DNA of 64,000 bases from Pantoea eucrina (GTDB lineage Bacteria; Pseudomonadota; Gammaproteobacteria; Enterobacterales; Enterobacteriaceae). A program made the position numbers and the translations under genes. Below, in pieces: positions 21,082 through 31,786 of the stretch. How positions within the stretch are numbered: the stretch's first letter is position 1; the number at the start of each line of letters is the position of its first letter. The notes under the pieces are model-generated. The model had not been told where the DNA came from and did no database searches. It saw only the letters and a program-made list of their open reading frames with translations. The stretch lies in NCBI RefSeq assembly GCF_001691555.1, contig NZ_MAYN01000007.1, forward strand, positions 1-64,000, given 5' to 3'.

Positions 21082-24000
21082 GTGAGGCGGTTGCCAGGGA
21101 TTTTGTTACTGCTGAGCGCCACAGTGATTGTCATTGTGGCGCTGCTGGTGAGCGGGCTGCGTCTGGTGATGCCGCATCTCAACAGTTATCGCAGCGACAT
21201 ACTGCAGACGGTTTCACGCATCAGCGGTGTCACTGCAGAAGCCAGCGAACTTCAGGGGTCGTGGCAGAATTTCGGCCCGACGCTGCAGGTACGCGATCTG
21301 CGTATCGATATGCAGCAGGAGGGCGAACTGCACATTGGCCGCGTCAGCCTGGCGCTGGATGTCTGGCAGTCGCTGCTGCACTGGCGCTGGCAGTTCCGCG
21401 ATTTAACTTTCTGGCAGCTGCGTCTGGCGACGGAGCGCCCGCTGTTTACCCGCGACGGCGAGACCACCAGCATCAAGCCCGCTCAAATCAACGACCTGTT
21501 CCTGCGCCAGTTCGATCACTTCGATTTACGCGACAGCACTATCCGCTTTCTGACGCCTTCAGGCCAGCATGCCGAACTGGCGATACCGCGTCTCACCTGG
21601 CTGAATGAAGCAAACCGGCATCGCGCTGAAGGCGAAGTCAGCCTTAGCAGCTTTACCGGTCAGCATGGCGTTGTGCAGGTCAGGCTGGATTTAAATGATA
21701 CTCGTGGCCTGCTGAACGACGGTCACATCTGGATGCAGGCAGACGATGTGGATGTGCGTCCCTGGATTGGCCGCTGGCTGCGTGATAACACCAGCCTGGA
21801 GAGCGCGCGTATCAGCCTGGCGGCATGGGCCAGCCTGCGTGATGGCGAACTCTATGCGGGTGACATACTGATTAAACAGGGCGGGGCACACTGGCGCGGT
21901 GAACAGCATAATCACCAGCTGCAGATTGACGGACTGACCGCGCATCTGGCGCGCTTCCGCAACGGCTGGAGTCTGAACATACCGCAAACCCGGCTCAGCA
22001 CGGATGGCGTTGCCTGGGCACCCGGCCGGATTGCGCTGCTGTGGCAACCTCAGGATCACGCGGCAGCGGAGATCCGGGTACGCGCTACCCGTCTTGATCT
22101 GCAGCGGTTTGCGCCGCTGGTTCCGCTGATTGGTCCGCTCTCACCGACGCTACTGGATACGTGGCGTGCGCTGCAGCCGCGCGGTTATATCGACACGCTG
22201 GCGCTGGATATTCCCCTGGCGCAGCCGGAACAGACGCGGCTGCAGGCGACCTGGCGCGACCTGGCGTGGCATAACTGGAAGCTGCTGCCCGGCATCAGCA
22301 ATCTCAGCGGGCGCGCCAGCGGCAGCGTCAGCCATGGCCAGGTGGACCTCAGCATGGGGCAGGCTGAAGTGCCCTACGGGGATATGTTCCAGGCGCCGCT
22401 GGATATTCATCAGCTGAGTGGCCAGCTGAGCTGGCTGCGTGACCGTCATGGTCTGACGCTGGCAGGGCATCAGCTGGATGTGCAGGCGCGTTCGCTGTGG
22501 GCGCGCGGCGACTTCCGCTATCAGCAAAACAGTGACACGGCACCCCGGCTCGATATTCTGGCCGGCATTCGCGTCACCGACGCGGGCGATGCGTGGCGTT
22601 ATCTGCCGGAACCGCTGATGGGACATAACCTGACGCACTACCTTAGCGAAGCGATAAAAGGCGGTGAAACGGACAATGCCACGCTGCTGTTTGCCGGCGA
22701 TCCGCGCCTGTTCCCGTTTAAGCACAACGACGGCATGTTTGAAGTTCAGGTGCCGCTGCGCAATGCTGCGTTCCGCTTTCTGCCTGGCTGGCCGGCTCTG
22801 CAGAATCTGGATATCGATCTCGATTTTGTGAATGACGGCCTGTGGATGCGCGCTGACAACGCGCGTCTGGGTAAGGTTGAGGCGCGCAATGTCACAGCCG
22901 TCATTCCGGATTATCTCAAAGAGAAATTACTTATCGCCGGCGATTTGAGCGGGCAGGGGGCGGATATCGGCGCCTACTTTGATGAGACGCCGCTGAAATC
23001 ATCGCTCGGTGCCGCGCTGCAGCAGCTGCAGGTTGGCGGCAAGGTAAAAAGCACGCTCAATCTTGAGATCCCGCTGGATGGCGAGCAGGTACACGCCAGC
23101 GGCAACGTGGTGATGAATAACAACACGCTGCATATTAAGCCGCTGAAAAGCACGCTGACGCAGCTGACAGGACGTTTTCGCTATAACAACGGCAATCTTG
23201 AAAGCGAAGAGATGCAGGCGAACTGGTTTGGTCAGCCGCTGGGGGTCACTTTCAGCACGCAGGAGAATCCGCAGGACTTTGGCGTTAACGTCCGGCTGCT
23301 GGGCGACTGGCAGCCCGCGCATCTCAGCGTGATGCCGGAAGCGGTGGCACGCCAGCTCAGTGGTTCACTCGCCTGGCAGGGCAAGGTAGATATCACGCTA
23401 CCCCATAGCGGGGGCGCCACCTACAGCGTCGATCTGAACGGCGATGGCAAAGCAGTAAGCAGTCACTTACCCGCACCGCTGACAAAGTCTGCCGGTGAAG
23501 CGCTGCCGGTAACGGTCAGGGCTAAAGGCGATCTGAATGGCTTTATGCTCAGCGGCAGCGTAGGTGAAACGCACCGCTTTAACAGCCGCTGGCTGCTGGA
23601 GCCGCAGCTGCGCGTCGAACGCGGCATCTGGCAGAACGACATCACAACCACCCCTGCACTGCCGGCGCAGCGCGGGATGGTATTAAACCTGCCGCCGCTG
23701 GATGGGGAAGCCTGGCTTGGTGTGCTGGCAGGCGCAGGTGCAGGCGGCAGCGGACAGGGTGCCACCCAGGTGGGCGGCGTCGGACTGCCGGGAGATATCA
23801 CGCTGCATACACCAGCCCTGACGCTGGGCGGGCAGCAGTGGCACGATCTCAGCGCCACTCTGCTGCAGGGCCCGGGCGGTGATGCGCAGCTGAAGCTGGA
23901 GAGTCGTGAAGCGCGCGGCACGCTGACCACAGCGCAGCGTGCACCGTGGCGCATCAATCTGAACTACCTTTATTATAATCCGCAATGGAAACAGACCGGC

Positions 24001-24882
24001 AGCACGCAGGCGTCCTCACCTTTCAGCGGCGACAGCGGCATCGATTTCAGTCAGTGGCCCGCGCTGCAGCTTAACTGCGATGAGTGCTGGCTGCGCGGAC
24101 AAAAGTTCGGACGAATGGCTGCAACGCTGACGCCACACGGAGAGACGTTAGCACTCACTAACGGTATTGTGGATAGCGGCAACGCCCGGCTCAGCGTCAA
24201 TGGCGAATGGGTTAACTCACCGGGCAATCCGCGCACCTCGCTGAAGGGTCGCCTGAGCGGCAGCAACATCAACGATGCCACTAACTGGTTTGGTATGAAT
24301 ACGCCGCTGCGCGATGCGCCGTTTAACGTGGATTATGATCTGCACTGGCGCGCTGCGCCGTGGCAGCCTGCTGAAGCGTCGCTGAGCGGCACGCTGAAAA
24401 CACATTTCGGCAAAGGACAGATTGCAGATGTGAATACCGGACGGGCGGGCCAGCTGCTGCGGCTGGTGAGCTTTGATGCGCTGCTGCGCAAGCTGCGTCT
24501 GGATTTCAGCGATACCTTCAGCGATGGCTTCTATTTTGATTCAATCAACGGCACTGCCTGGATCGAAAACGGTGTCATGCGCACTGATAACCTGCTGGTC
24601 GATGGGCTGGAAGCGGATATCGCGATGCAGGGCCGGATCGATCTGGTACAGCGGCAAATTGATATGGAAGCGGTTGTGGCGCCGGAGATCTCCGCCTCAG
24701 TCGGTGTGGCAACGGCATTTGTGATCAATCCGGTGGTTGGTGCCGCCGTTTTTGCCGCCAGCAAGGTGCTGGGACCGCTGTGGAACAAGATATCTCTGCT
24801 GCGCTATCACATCAGTGGCCCGCTGGATAAACCAGAAATCAGTGAAGTGTTGCGCAAAGCGCGCGACGCCGGCAGCAAGTGA
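21082..24882 (+). CDS. yhdP: AsmA-like envelope lipid-transport protein YhdP
   Basis: Very large inner-membrane-anchored periplasmic protein of the AsmA/TamB group, thought to form a bridge carrying phospholipid to the outer membrane (with TamB and YdbH in E. coli). The GTG start at 21082 is preferred over a GTG 21 bp upstream: AAGGAG lies 6 bases before it, and it gives exactly the E. coli length, 1266 aa. A single N-terminal membrane span (RRLPGILLLLSATVIVIVALLVSGL) is followed by long beta-rich repeats, with a conserved C-terminal region that includes FDSINGTAWIENGVMRTD. Confidence 0.96.
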   Translation: MRRLPGILLLLSATVIVIVALLVSGLRLVMPHLNSYRSDILQTVSRISGVTAEASELQGSWQNFGPTLQVRDLRIDMQQEGELHIGRVSLALDVWQSLLHWRWQFRDLTFWQLRLATERPLFTRDGETTSIKPAQINDLFLRQFDHFDLRDSTIRFLTPSGQHAELAIPRLTWLNEANRHRAEGEVSLSSFTGQHGVVQVRLDLNDTRGLLNDGHIWMQADDVDVRPWIGRWLRDNTSLESARISLAAWASLRDGELYAGDILIKQGGAHWRGEQHNHQLQIDGLTAHLARFRNGWSLNIPQTRLSTDGVAWAPGRIALLWQPQDHAAAEIRVRATRLDLQRFAPLVPLIGPLSPTLLDTWRALQPRGYIDTLALDIPLAQPEQTRLQATWRDLAWHNWKLLPGISNLSGRASGSVSHGQVDLSMGQAEVPYGDMFQAPLDIHQLSGQLSWLRDRHGLTLAGHQLDVQARSLWARGDFRYQQNSDTAPRLDILAGIRVTDAGDAWRYLPEPLMGHNLTHYLSEAIKGGETDNATLLFAGDPRLFPFKHNDGMFEVQVPLRNAAFRFLPGWPALQNLDIDLDFVNDGLWMRADNARLGKVEARNVTAVIPDYLKEKLLIAGDLSGQGADIGAYFDETPLKSSLGAALQQLQVGGKVKSTLNLEIPLDGEQVHASGNVVMNNNTLHIKPLKSTLTQLTGRFRYNNGNLESEEMQANWFGQPLGVTFSTQENPQDFGVNVRLLGDWQPAHLSVMPEAVARQLSGSLAWQGKVDITLPHSGGATYSVDLNGDGKAVSSHLPAPLTKSAGEALPVTVRAKGDLNGFMLSGSVGETHRFNSRWLLEPQLRVERGIWQNDITTTPALPAQRGMVLNLPPLDGEAWLGVLAGAGAGGSGQGATQVGGVGLPGDITLHTPALTLGGQQWHDLSATLLQGPGGDAQLKLESREARGTLTTAQRAPWRINLNYLYYNPQWKQTGSTQASSPFSGDSGIDFSQWPALQLNCDECWLRGQKFGRMAATLTPHGETLALTNGIVDSGNARLSVNGEWVNSPGNPRTSLKGRLSGSNINDATNWFGMNTPLRDAPFNVDYDLHWRAAPWQPAEASLSGTLKTHFGKGQIADVNTGRAGQLLRLVSFDALLRKLRLDFSDTFSDGFYFDSINGTAWIENGVMRTDNLLVDGLEADIAMQGRIDLVQRQIDMEAVVAPEISASVGVATAFVINPVVGAAVFAASKVLGPLWNKISLLRYHISGPLDKPEISEVLRKARDAGSK

Positions 24883-24946
24883 ATTTGACGCCGTCGGGGA
24901 ATTGCCGCAGGCTATGACTATCTGAGCACATAATGAGTGAGAAACG

Positions 24947-26392
24947 ATGACTCTGAATCTGGTAAGTGAGCAGTTACTGACTGCGAACAGCATTAAACAG
25001 CAGGACCTTCATTCCCTGTTAGGGCAGCTTTCAGAACGTCGTCTGGATTATGCCGATCTCTATTTTCAGTCCAGCTTCCATGAGTCCTGGGTGCTGGAAG
25101 ATAAAATTATTAAAGATGGTTCCTACCATATCGATCAGGGCGTTGGCGTACGTGCCGTAAGCGGTGAAAAAACCGGCTTCGCCTATGCAGACCAGATCAC
25201 CCTGAACGCGCTGCGTCAGTCTTCGGAAGCGGCGCGCAGCATTGTACGCGAGCAGGGCAACGGCACCGCACATACGCTGCAGGCGGTCATGCATCGCTCG
25301 CTCTATGCGCCGGTTAATCCGCTCGACAGCCTGACGCGTGAAGACAAAATCGCCCTGCTGCATCGCGTGGACCGCGTAGCGCGCGCGGCCGATCCGCGCG
25401 TGCAGGAGGTCAATGCCAGCCTGAGCGGCGTTTACGAACAGGTGCTGGTGGCGGCAACGGATGGGACGCTGGCGGCGGATATTCGTCCACTGGTGCGTCT
25501 GTCAATCAGCGTGCAGGTGGAAGATCAGGGCAAGCGCGAGCGCGGCTCAAGCGGCGGCGGCGCGCGTACCGGTTATGAATTTTTCCTTGCCGATGAGAGC
25601 GGTGACGTCCGCGCTGATGCCTGGGCGCGTGAAGCGGTACGCATGGCGCTGGTTAACCTCTCCGCGGTTGCAGCCCCTGCAGGCGCGCTGCCGGTGGTAC
25701 TGGGTGCCGGCTGGCCGGGTGTACTGCTGCACGAAGCGGTAGGACATGGGCTTGAAGGCGACTTCAACCGCCGTGAAACGTCGGTATTCAGCGGCAAGAT
25801 GGGGCAGCTGGTTGCCTCTGAGCTCTGTACCGTGGTGGATGATGGCACGCTGGAAGGACTGCGCGGCTCGCTGGCAGTGGATGATGAGGGTGTGCCGGGC
25901 CAGTACAACATGCTGATCGAAAATGGCGTGCTGAAAGGCTACATCCAGGACAAGCTTAATGCACGCCTGATGGGGGTGCCGCCCACCGGTAATGGCCGGC
26001 GCGAATCGTATGCGCATCTGCCTATGCCGCGCATGACCAACACCTACATGCTGGCTGGCAAGTCCACGCCGCAGGAGATCATCGAAAGCGTGGAATATGG
26101 CCTCTATGCGCCTAACTTCGGCGGTGGTCAGGTCGATATTACCTCGGGCAAATTTGTGTTCTCTACTTCAGAAGCGTATCTGATTGAGAAGGGCAAAGTC
26201 ACCCGGCCGGTTAAAGGCGCTACGCTGATTGGCTCCGGTATTGAGGCGATGCAGCAGATCTCAATGGTCGGTAACGATCTGGCGCTGGATAAAGGCGTTG
26301 GCGTATGCGGTAAAGAGGGACAGAGCGTTCCGGTTGGCGTGGGTCAGCCGACGCTGAAGCTGGACAAAATCACCGTAGGCGGCACCGCCTGA
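24947..26392 (+). CDS. tldD: Metalloprotease TldD
   Basis: Zinc protease subunit that with TldE/PmbA degrades unfolded peptides, processes microcin B17 and digests the CcdA antitoxin. The 481 residues equal the E. coli length. The active-site motif [11 protein letters not shown] (262-272) is present, followed by a metal-ligand cysteine region near the C-terminus ([19 protein letters not shown]). It follows yhdP by 64 bp and ends before a strong terminator. Confidence 0.98.
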   Translation: MTLNLVSEQLLTANSIKQQDLHSLLGQLSERRLDYADLYFQSSFHESWVLEDKIIKDGSYHIDQGVGVRAVSGEKTGFAYADQITLNALRQSSEAARSIVREQGNGTAHTLQAVMHRSLYAPVNPLDSLTREDKIALLHRVDRVARAADPRVQEVNASLSGVYEQVLVAATDGTLAADIRPLVRLSISVQVEDQGKRERGSSGGGARTGYEFFLADESGDVRADAWAREAVRMALVNLSAVAAPAGALPVVLGAGWPGVLLHEAVGHGLEGDFNRRETSVFSGKMGQLVASELCTVVDDGTLEGLRGSLAVDDEGVPGQYNMLIENGVLKGYIQDKLNARLMGVPPTGNGRRESYAHLPMPRMTNTYMLAGKSTPQEIIESVEYGLYAPNFGGGQVDITSGKFVFSTSEAYLIEKGKVTRPVKGATLIGSGIEAMQQISMVGNDLALDKGVGVCGKEGQSVPVGVGQPTLKLDKITVGGTA

Positions 26393-26415
26393 GGGGCTGA
26401 ACCTCTGTCACTATA

Positions 26416-26441
26416 AAGGCTGCCTGCGGGCAGCCTTTTTT
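26416..26441 (+). terminator. Terminator after tldD
   Basis: Stem AAGGCTGCC / GGCAGCCTT with a TGCG loop, followed by TTTT. It is about 24 bp past the tldD stop codon. Confidence 0.92.
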
Positions 26442-26769
26442 GTGGCTGCGTCAGCTATAAATGCGCCCGATTCAGCCATTTTGGCAAAATGGACATCGCG
26501 TTAAGTCGTTCGATTATTTATTCTGGCTAAAAAGTGATTTATGTCACGATTTGTAGAAAACATATAGTCAGGCACGTTATTATACGCGCGCTGGGTTTAT
26601 GCACCGCATCCCGTCATGGACCTGACAGGCTGATGATGCGCTATGATTAGCTCAGGGCGGCCTGAGTGTTACTGCCACTTTTCTGCTGCCTGCTTAGCCA
26701 CTCCTGGTGCGGCACAGCATGCGGGCAAAAGCGGTGCGATCCCCGGCAAGGTCGAACTAAGGAACCGAA
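26442..26769. promoter_or_regulatory. aaeX upstream region with a CRP-like site; no aaeR
   Basis: No gene is visible. E. coli has the divergent LysR gene aaeR here; it is missing. AGTGA-TTTATG-TCACG (26533-26548) resembles a CRP box (8 of 10 conserved positions). TTGTAG and TATTAT-like elements follow, but their spacing does not make a clear promoter. Confidence 0.45.
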
Positions 26770-26973
26770 ATGAGTGTGCTTCCGGTATTTGTCGTATTCG
26801 GGCTATCTTTTCCGCCCATCTTCATTGAACTACTGGTTTCGCTGGCGCTGTTCTGGCTGGTGAAACGTGTGCTGACGCCGAGCGGGATCTACGATCTGGT
26901 GTGGCATCCGGCACTGTTTAACACGGCCCTCTATTGCTGTGTGTTTTATCTTGTATCCCGTCTATTCATCTGA
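26770..26973 (+). CDS. aaeX: Small membrane protein AaeX (DUF1656)
   Basis: A 67-residue membrane protein with two hydrophobic segments and the DUF1656 pattern ([19 protein letters not shown]...[22 protein letters not shown]). It always precedes the AaeA/AaeB efflux pair. Its exact role is unknown. It is the first gene of aaeXAB, with aaeA starting 8 bp after its stop. Confidence 0.95.
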   Translation: MSVLPVFVVFGLSFPPIFIELLVSLALFWLVKRVLTPSGIYDLVWHPALFNTALYCCVFYLVSRLFI

Positions 26974-26981
26974 GGTTTTAA

Positions 26982-27911
26982 GTGAAAGCGCTCATAAGAA
27001 AAATCGCGCGTTACGCGATTACGCTCCTGCTGGTTATCATCGCCATCGTGATTGTCTTCCGCGCCTGGGTCTTCTATACCGAATCCCCGTGGACACGCGA
27101 TGCTAAATTCTCTGCGGATGTGGTGGCTATTGCACCTGATGTCACCGGTCTGATCACCGACGTACCGGTGCATGACAACCAGCTGGTGAAGAAGGGCGAT
27201 ACGCTGTTTATCGTCGATCGTCCGCGCTATCAGAAAGCGCTGGCGCAGGCGCAGGCAGACGTGGACTATTATCAGGCGCTGGTCAGTGAAAAACGCCGCG
27301 AGGCGGGACGCCGTAATCAGCTCGGTACCAGCGCAATGTCGCGTGAGGCGATTGAACAGGCCAACAGCGATCTGCAGACCAGTGAACACCAGCTGGCGAA
27401 ATCGATCGCCACCCGCGATCTGGCGGTTATCGATCTTGACCGCACCACCATTAAAGCCCCCTCTGATGGCTGGGTGACCAACCTCAATGTGTATGAAGGT
27501 GAATTCATTACGCGCGGCTCTGTAGCGGTAGCGCTGGTACAGCAGCACTCCTTCTACGTACTGGCTTATATGGAAGAGACCAAACTCAGCGGCGTGCGTC
27601 CGGGCTTTCGCGCTGAAGTCACCCCGCTGGGCAGTAATACCGTGTTACGCGGCACGGTGGACAGCGTGGCCGCCGGGGTGACCAATAGCAGCAGCAGCAT
27701 TGATAACAAAGGCATGGCAACGGTGGATTCTAATCTGGAGTGGGTGCGTCTGGCGCAGCGCGTGCCGGTGCGTATCCGCCTTGATGCCCAGCCTGGCAAC
27801 CGTTTCCCGGCAGGCACCACCGCGACCGTGACGATCACCGGTGAGCAGGACCGGCAGACCAATGTCTCGCCGCTGGCGCAGTTCTTCAATCGCCTGCGTG
27901 AGTTTGGTTAA
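26982..27911 (+). CDS. aaeA: p-Hydroxybenzoic acid efflux pump subunit AaeA
   Basis: Periplasmic adaptor (membrane fusion protein, HlyD/EmrA type) of an aromatic carboxylic acid efflux pump. In 309 residues it has an N-terminal membrane anchor (~8-28), a split biotinyl-lipoyl domain ([33 protein letters not shown] and [21 protein letters not shown]), a helical hairpin between them, and a beta-barrel. The start is GTG. It is flanked by aaeX and aaeB with spacers of 8 bp each, so one operon is likely. Confidence 0.96.
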   Translation: MKALIRKIARYAITLLLVIIAIVIVFRAWVFYTESPWTRDAKFSADVVAIAPDVTGLITDVPVHDNQLVKKGDTLFIVDRPRYQKALAQAQADVDYYQALVSEKRREAGRRNQLGTSAMSREAIEQANSDLQTSEHQLAKSIATRDLAVIDLDRTTIKAPSDGWVTNLNVYEGEFITRGSVAVALVQQHSFYVLAYMEETKLSGVRPGFRAEVTPLGSNTVLRGTVDSVAAGVTNSSSSIDNKGMATVDSNLEWVRLAQRVPVRIRLDAQPGNRFPAGTTATVTITGEQDRQTNVSPLAQFFNRLREFG

Positions 27912-27919
27912 GCGGGGGC

Positions 27920-29875
27920 GTGATGATTGAGTTTCTGCGTTTCCCGGTCAAGCTGACGTTTGCGCTGGTGGCCGCGCTGATGATTGGTTTTCACTTTCAT
28001 CTGGAAACGCCGCGCTGGGCAGTCATGACCGCCGGGATTGTGGCTGGCGGTACCGCCTTTGCGGCAGGTGGCGATCCTTACTCCGGTGCGCTGCGCTATC
28101 GCGGCGTATTACGCATCATCGGTACCTTCATTGGCTGTATCGCTGCGCTGACCATCATGATCACCACCGTGCGTGCGCCGGTGGTGATGTTGCTGCTCTG
28201 CTGCATATGGGCCGGCTTCTGCGTCTGGCTCTCCTCGCTAATCAAAGTCGAAAACTCCTACGCGCTTGGCCTGGCAGGTTATACCGCGCTGATTATCGTC
28301 GTCACCGCTGACGCGACCGGCGGGCTGACGCTGGCCCCCCAGTTCGCCGTAGAGCGCTGCAGCGAAATTGTGCTCGGGATCCTCTGCGCGATTCTGGCAG
28401 ACATGCTGTTTTCACCCCGTTCAATTAAAAACGTTATTGATGCAGAAGTGGATGCGCTGCTGGTGGCGCACTACAAATTGCTGCAGCTCTGCGTTGCGCA
28501 CGAAGATAAAGATGAGGTGGATAAAGCCTGGAGCGCGCTGGTGCGTCGTACTACCGCGCTGAACGGCATGCGCAGCCAGCTGATGATGGAGTCGTCGCGC
28601 TGGCAGAACAGCAGCCGCCGGCTGCAGATGCTCAATACCCTGTCGCTGACGCTGATTACGCAGGCAGCAGAGACGTTTCTTATTCAGAACTCCCGACCCG
28701 ACTATATTCCGCCCCAGTTTCGGCTGTTGCTGGAGAAAGAGGCAAACAGCGCCGGCGAGGTTCATAAGCGCACGAAGGTATTACGCCGCGTTATCAGCGA
28801 CAGCAGCAAAACGGTCCCGGTTACGCTTGCCAGCTGGACCGGGGCGGCAACTGAATATCTGCTGCTGATCAAAGGGATTAAATGCAACAGCCGTATCAGC
28901 GCGCGGGAAGAGAGTATCCTGCAGCGGGAGATCATCGTTCAGGCCCGATCGGCTGAAACTCACCATGCGATGATCAACGGTATTCGCACCTTTGTCGCCA
29001 CCGCGCTGGGGGCCCTGTTCTGGCTCTATACCGGCTGGACCTCCGGCAGCGGCTGCATGGTCATGCTGGGGGTGATTACCGCACTGGCGATGCGCATGCC
29101 TAATCCGCTGATGATGGCCAAAGATTTCTTTTACGGTATGGCGTTCGCCGTGCCGCTCGGGTTGTTCTACTTCACCTGGGTCCTGCCTGCAACGCAGCAG
29201 AGTGCGCTGCTGCTCTGTATCGCCATTGGTCTGCTCGGCTTTGTCGGCGGTATCTTTGTGCAGCGGCGGCAGATTGGCACGCTGGGTGCGCTGATCGGCA
29301 CCATCAATGTGCTGGTGCTGGATAACCCAATGAAGTTTGAATTCAACGTGTTTCTGGATAATGCGCTGGGACAGTGGATCGGCAGCTTTGTCGCCATGAT
29401 GGTCATTTTGCTGATTCGCGATAAATCCAAAGCGCGTACCGGCCGCAAGCTGCTGAATCGCCTGATGTATGCCGCCGTTGCGGCGCTGACGACGAATCAG
29501 GCCCGGCGCCGGGAAAACCATCTGCCGGCGCTTTATCAGCAGCTTTTTCTGCTGCTGAATCTGTTTCCGGGCGATATCGACAAATACCGTATCGCCCTGA
29601 CGCTGATCATTGGTCACCAGCGGCTGCGTAATGCAGAGGTGCCGGTCAATGCGGATCTCTCTGCTTATCACCGGCAGCTGCGACACACCGCCGATCGGGT
29701 TATTTCGGCCAGCAGCGATGATAAGCGGCGCGACGCGTTCAGAACGCTGTTGCAGGAGCTGGCCATCTATCAGGAAAAGCTGGCGCATTATGCTGCGCCA
29801 GACAGCGTCACTGAACCGGTCGCGCGCCTGACGCAGATGCTGGACAAATATCAGAACACCCTCATTCAGGTTTAA
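27920..29875 (+). CDS. aaeB: p-Hydroxybenzoic acid efflux pump subunit AaeB
   Basis: Inner-membrane component of the efflux pump, of the fusaric-acid-resistance (FUSC/PET) family. The 651 residues form two clusters of hydrophobic spans (about 10-165 and 360-500), each followed by a cytoplasmic helical domain, the duplicated architecture of this family. It should export hydroxylated aromatic acids together with AaeA. The usual activator gene aaeR is not adjacent here. Confidence 0.96.
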   Translation: MMIEFLRFPVKLTFALVAALMIGFHFHLETPRWAVMTAGIVAGGTAFAAGGDPYSGALRYRGVLRIIGTFIGCIAALTIMITTVRAPVVMLLLCCIWAGFCVWLSSLIKVENSYALGLAGYTALIIVVTADATGGLTLAPQFAVERCSEIVLGILCAILADMLFSPRSIKNVIDAEVDALLVAHYKLLQLCVAHEDKDEVDKAWSALVRRTTALNGMRSQLMMESSRWQNSSRRLQMLNTLSLTLITQAAETFLIQNSRPDYIPPQFRLLLEKEANSAGEVHKRTKVLRRVISDSSKTVPVTLASWTGAATEYLLLIKGIKCNSRISAREESILQREIIVQARSAETHHAMINGIRTFVATALGALFWLYTGWTSGSGCMVMLGVITALAMRMPNPLMMAKDFFYGMAFAVPLGLFYFTWVLPATQQSALLLCIAIGLLGFVGGIFVQRRQIGTLGALIGTINVLVLDNPMKFEFNVFLDNALGQWIGSFVAMMVILLIRDKSKARTGRKLLNRLMYAAVAALTTNQARRRENHLPALYQQLFLLLNLFPGDIDKYRIALTLIIGHQRLRNAEVPVNADLSAYHRQLRHTADRVISASSDDKRRDAFRTLLQELAIYQEKLAHYAAPDSVTEPVARLTQMLDKYQNTLIQV

Positions 29876-29877
29876 AT

Positions 29878-29905
29878 CTGCCGCCGCCGCTCTGTGCGGC
29901 GGCAG
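29878..29905 (+). other. GC-rich hairpin after aaeB
   Basis: Perfect 10-bp stem CTGCCGCCGC / GCGGCGGCAG with an 8-nt loop, just past the aaeB stop. It lacks a T-run, so it may be a weak terminator or protect the 3' end. Confidence 0.5.
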
Positions 29906-29986
29906 GCATATGCCACGCTGACACAAATCGGCTGCGCGTTGCCATCTATACTTTCCTGACGGATGCATACTGACAGGAGAATATTG

Positions 29987-31441
29987 ATGTCCGCTTCTTT
30001 GCAGCAACATGAACTCTTCAAAACCGGCTTCTTCGCTGCGGGTCAATGGCACTCTGCCTCCGCGACGTTTGACGTCATCAACCCGGCGACCGGCGACGTG
30101 ATTGCCCGCGTTGCAAAAGCAGGTAAAGCGGAAACTGAACAGGCGATTACTGCCGCGCAGCGCGCTTTTCCCGGCTGGCGGGATAAAACGGCCAAAGAAC
30201 GAGCCGGGATCCTGATGCGCTGGTATCAGCTGATCATGGATAACAAACGCTGGCTGGCAGAGCTGATGACCGCCGAGCAGGGCAAGCCGGTTAAAGAGGC
30301 GGAGGGCGAAGTGGAGTATGCCGCCAGCTTTATCCAGTGGTTTGCGGAAGAAGCCAAGCGCGCTAACGGTGAGATTATCCCGCCCGCCAAACCGGGTTCG
30401 CGTATTCTGGCCACGCGTGAACCGGTGGGCGTGGTCGCGGCCATTACTCCCTGGAATTTCCCGATGGCCATGCTGACCCGCAAGCTCGGACCGGCGCTGG
30501 CCGCGGGCTGCACCGGCATCATTAAACCGGCTAATAATACCCCGCTCAGCGCGTTTGCCCTGGTCGCGCTGGCACAGCAGGCTGGCGTGCCGGACGGTGT
30601 GCTCAACGCCGTGGCGGGTGATACGCAGGCGATCAGCGACGCTATTATGGCCTCGCGCGCAGTGCGCAAAATCTCGTTTACCGGTTCAACGGCAGTGGGT
30701 AAAACGCTGATGCGTAATGCGGCTGAGACAATGAAAAAGGTCTCTATGGAGCTGGGCGGCAATGCACCCTTTATCGTCTTTGAAGATGCAGATATTGATG
30801 CTGCCGTACAGGGCGCAATTGCCAATAAATTTCGTAATGCCGGTCAGGTCTGTGTCAGCGTGAATCGCTTTTATATTCATGAGCAGATTTACGATCGCTT
30901 TGTTACGCAGCTGGCAGAGGCCGTTAAGCAGCTAAAAGTCGGTAACGGCATGGACGATGGCGTAATTGTCGGGCCGTTGATCGCTGCCTCCGCGCTGGAA
31001 AAAGTTGAAGAGCATGTGCAGGACGCGGTGCGCAAAGGGGGCCGGATAGTAACCGGTGGCGAACGGCATGGGCTGGGAGGAAATTTCTGGCAGCCCACGG
31101 TGATCGCAGAGGCGCAGGAGAGCATGATGCTGGCGCAGGAGGAGACATTTGGTCCGGTCGCAGCCTGTTTCCGCTTTAACAGCGAAGAGGAGGTCATCGG
31201 GCGGGCAAATGATACCGAATATGGTCTGGCTGCCTACTTCTATACGCAGAATCTGCAGCGGGTGTTCCGCGTCTCTGCTGCACTGGAAGCGGGGATGATC
31301 GGGATCAATGAGTGTGCGGTCTCTACCGAGGTGGCACCGTTTGGCGGGATCAAAGAGTCAGGGCTGGGGCGTGAAGGCTCAGTGCTGGGTATCGAAGAGT
31401 ATCTGGAAGTTAAAGCGCTGCATCTGGGCGGTCTCTCTTAG
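29987..31441 (+). CDS. gabD: NAD(P)-dependent aldehyde dehydrogenase, probably succinate-semialdehyde dehydrogenase (GabD-like)
   Basis: Oxidises an aldehyde to the acid with NAD(P)+; similarity to GabD suggests succinic semialdehyde. The start MSASLQQHEL has AGGAG at good spacing, giving 484 aa. Key residues: N157 in PWNF, the coenzyme loop FTGSTAVG (231-238), E255 in MELGGN and nucleophile C289 in AGQVCV. E. coli has no such gene between aaeB and yhcO. There is only a 15-bp gap to the downstream barstar-like gene. The family and mechanism are firm; the substrate is inferred and another semialdehyde or aromatic aldehyde is possible. Confidence 0.85.
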   Translation: MSASLQQHELFKTGFFAAGQWHSASATFDVINPATGDVIARVAKAGKAETEQAITAAQRAFPGWRDKTAKERAGILMRWYQLIMDNKRWLAELMTAEQGKPVKEAEGEVEYAASFIQWFAEEAKRANGEIIPPAKPGSRILATREPVGVVAAITPWNFPMAMLTRKLGPALAAGCTGIIKPANNTPLSAFALVALAQQAGVPDGVLNAVAGDTQAISDAIMASRAVRKISFTGSTAVGKTLMRNAAETMKKVSMELGGNAPFIVFEDADIDAAVQGAIANKFRNAGQVCVSVNRFYIHEQIYDRFVTQLAEAVKQLKVGNGMDDGVIVGPLIAASALEKVEEHVQDAVRKGGRIVTGGERHGLGGNFWQPTVIAEAQESMMLAQEETFGPVAACFRFNSEEEVIGRANDTEYGLAAYFYTQNLQRVFRVSAALEAGMIGINECAVSTEVAPFGGIKESGLGREGSVLGIEEYLEVKALHLGGLS

Positions 31442-31456
31442 CAGGAGGATACAGGC

Positions 31457-31726
31457 ATGCGAACCGAGCGTTTCGATTTTGATGAAATAGTCGATCAGGC
31501 CCATTTCTATAGTCAGTTTGGCGAGCGTTTTATGCTGGCAGACGCCGCTATTCGCGATCTGGACGATCTCTGGCGGGTGATTACCGGTAAACAGCTGCCG
31601 CTGCCGCTGGAGATCCTCTTCATTAATCTGGGGAGAGGGCAGAAACGCCGGTATAGCGCATTGATCCTGCTGTTTGATAAAGCAGAAGAGGAGCTGGAAG
31701 GCCAGCTCCGCTTTACAACTCAGTAA
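31457..31726 (+). CDS. yhcO: Barstar-family protein YhcO
   Basis: An 89-residue acidic protein of the barstar (RNase inhibitor) family, matching E. coli YhcO in length and motifs: FDFDEI at the N-terminus, RDLDDLWRVI, LPLPLEI, and a C-terminal LILLFDKAEEELEGQL. No barnase-like RNase gene is nearby, so the partner is unknown. AGGAGG precedes the start. The tight spacing to the dehydrogenase suggests cotranscription, whereas in E. coli it is separate. Confidence 0.92.
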   Translation: MRTERFDFDEIVDQAHFYSQFGERFMLADAAIRDLDDLWRVITGKQLPLPLEILFINLGRGQKRRYSALILLFDKAEEELEGQLRFTTQ

Positions 31727-31732
31727 TACAAC

Positions 31733-31759
31733 CCAAAAAGGGCCCCGCAAAGCGGGGCC
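31733..31759 (-). terminator. Terminator after the yhcN pair
   Basis: Stem GGCCCCGC / GCGGGGCC with an AAA loop (31741-31759). On the minus strand it is followed by CTTTTTGGG, so it mainly stops leftward transcription of the yhcN genes. It may also act weakly on yhcO transcripts. Confidence 0.85.
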
Positions 31760-31786
31760 AAAGGGTTCGTCAGGGGTGACGAGGAA

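Noticed and set aside
28781..30052. Long minus-strand open frame of 423 codons
   Set aside because: It lies opposite aaeB and the dehydrogenase start. Composition is rich in Gln, Arg and His, typical of an antisense shadow.
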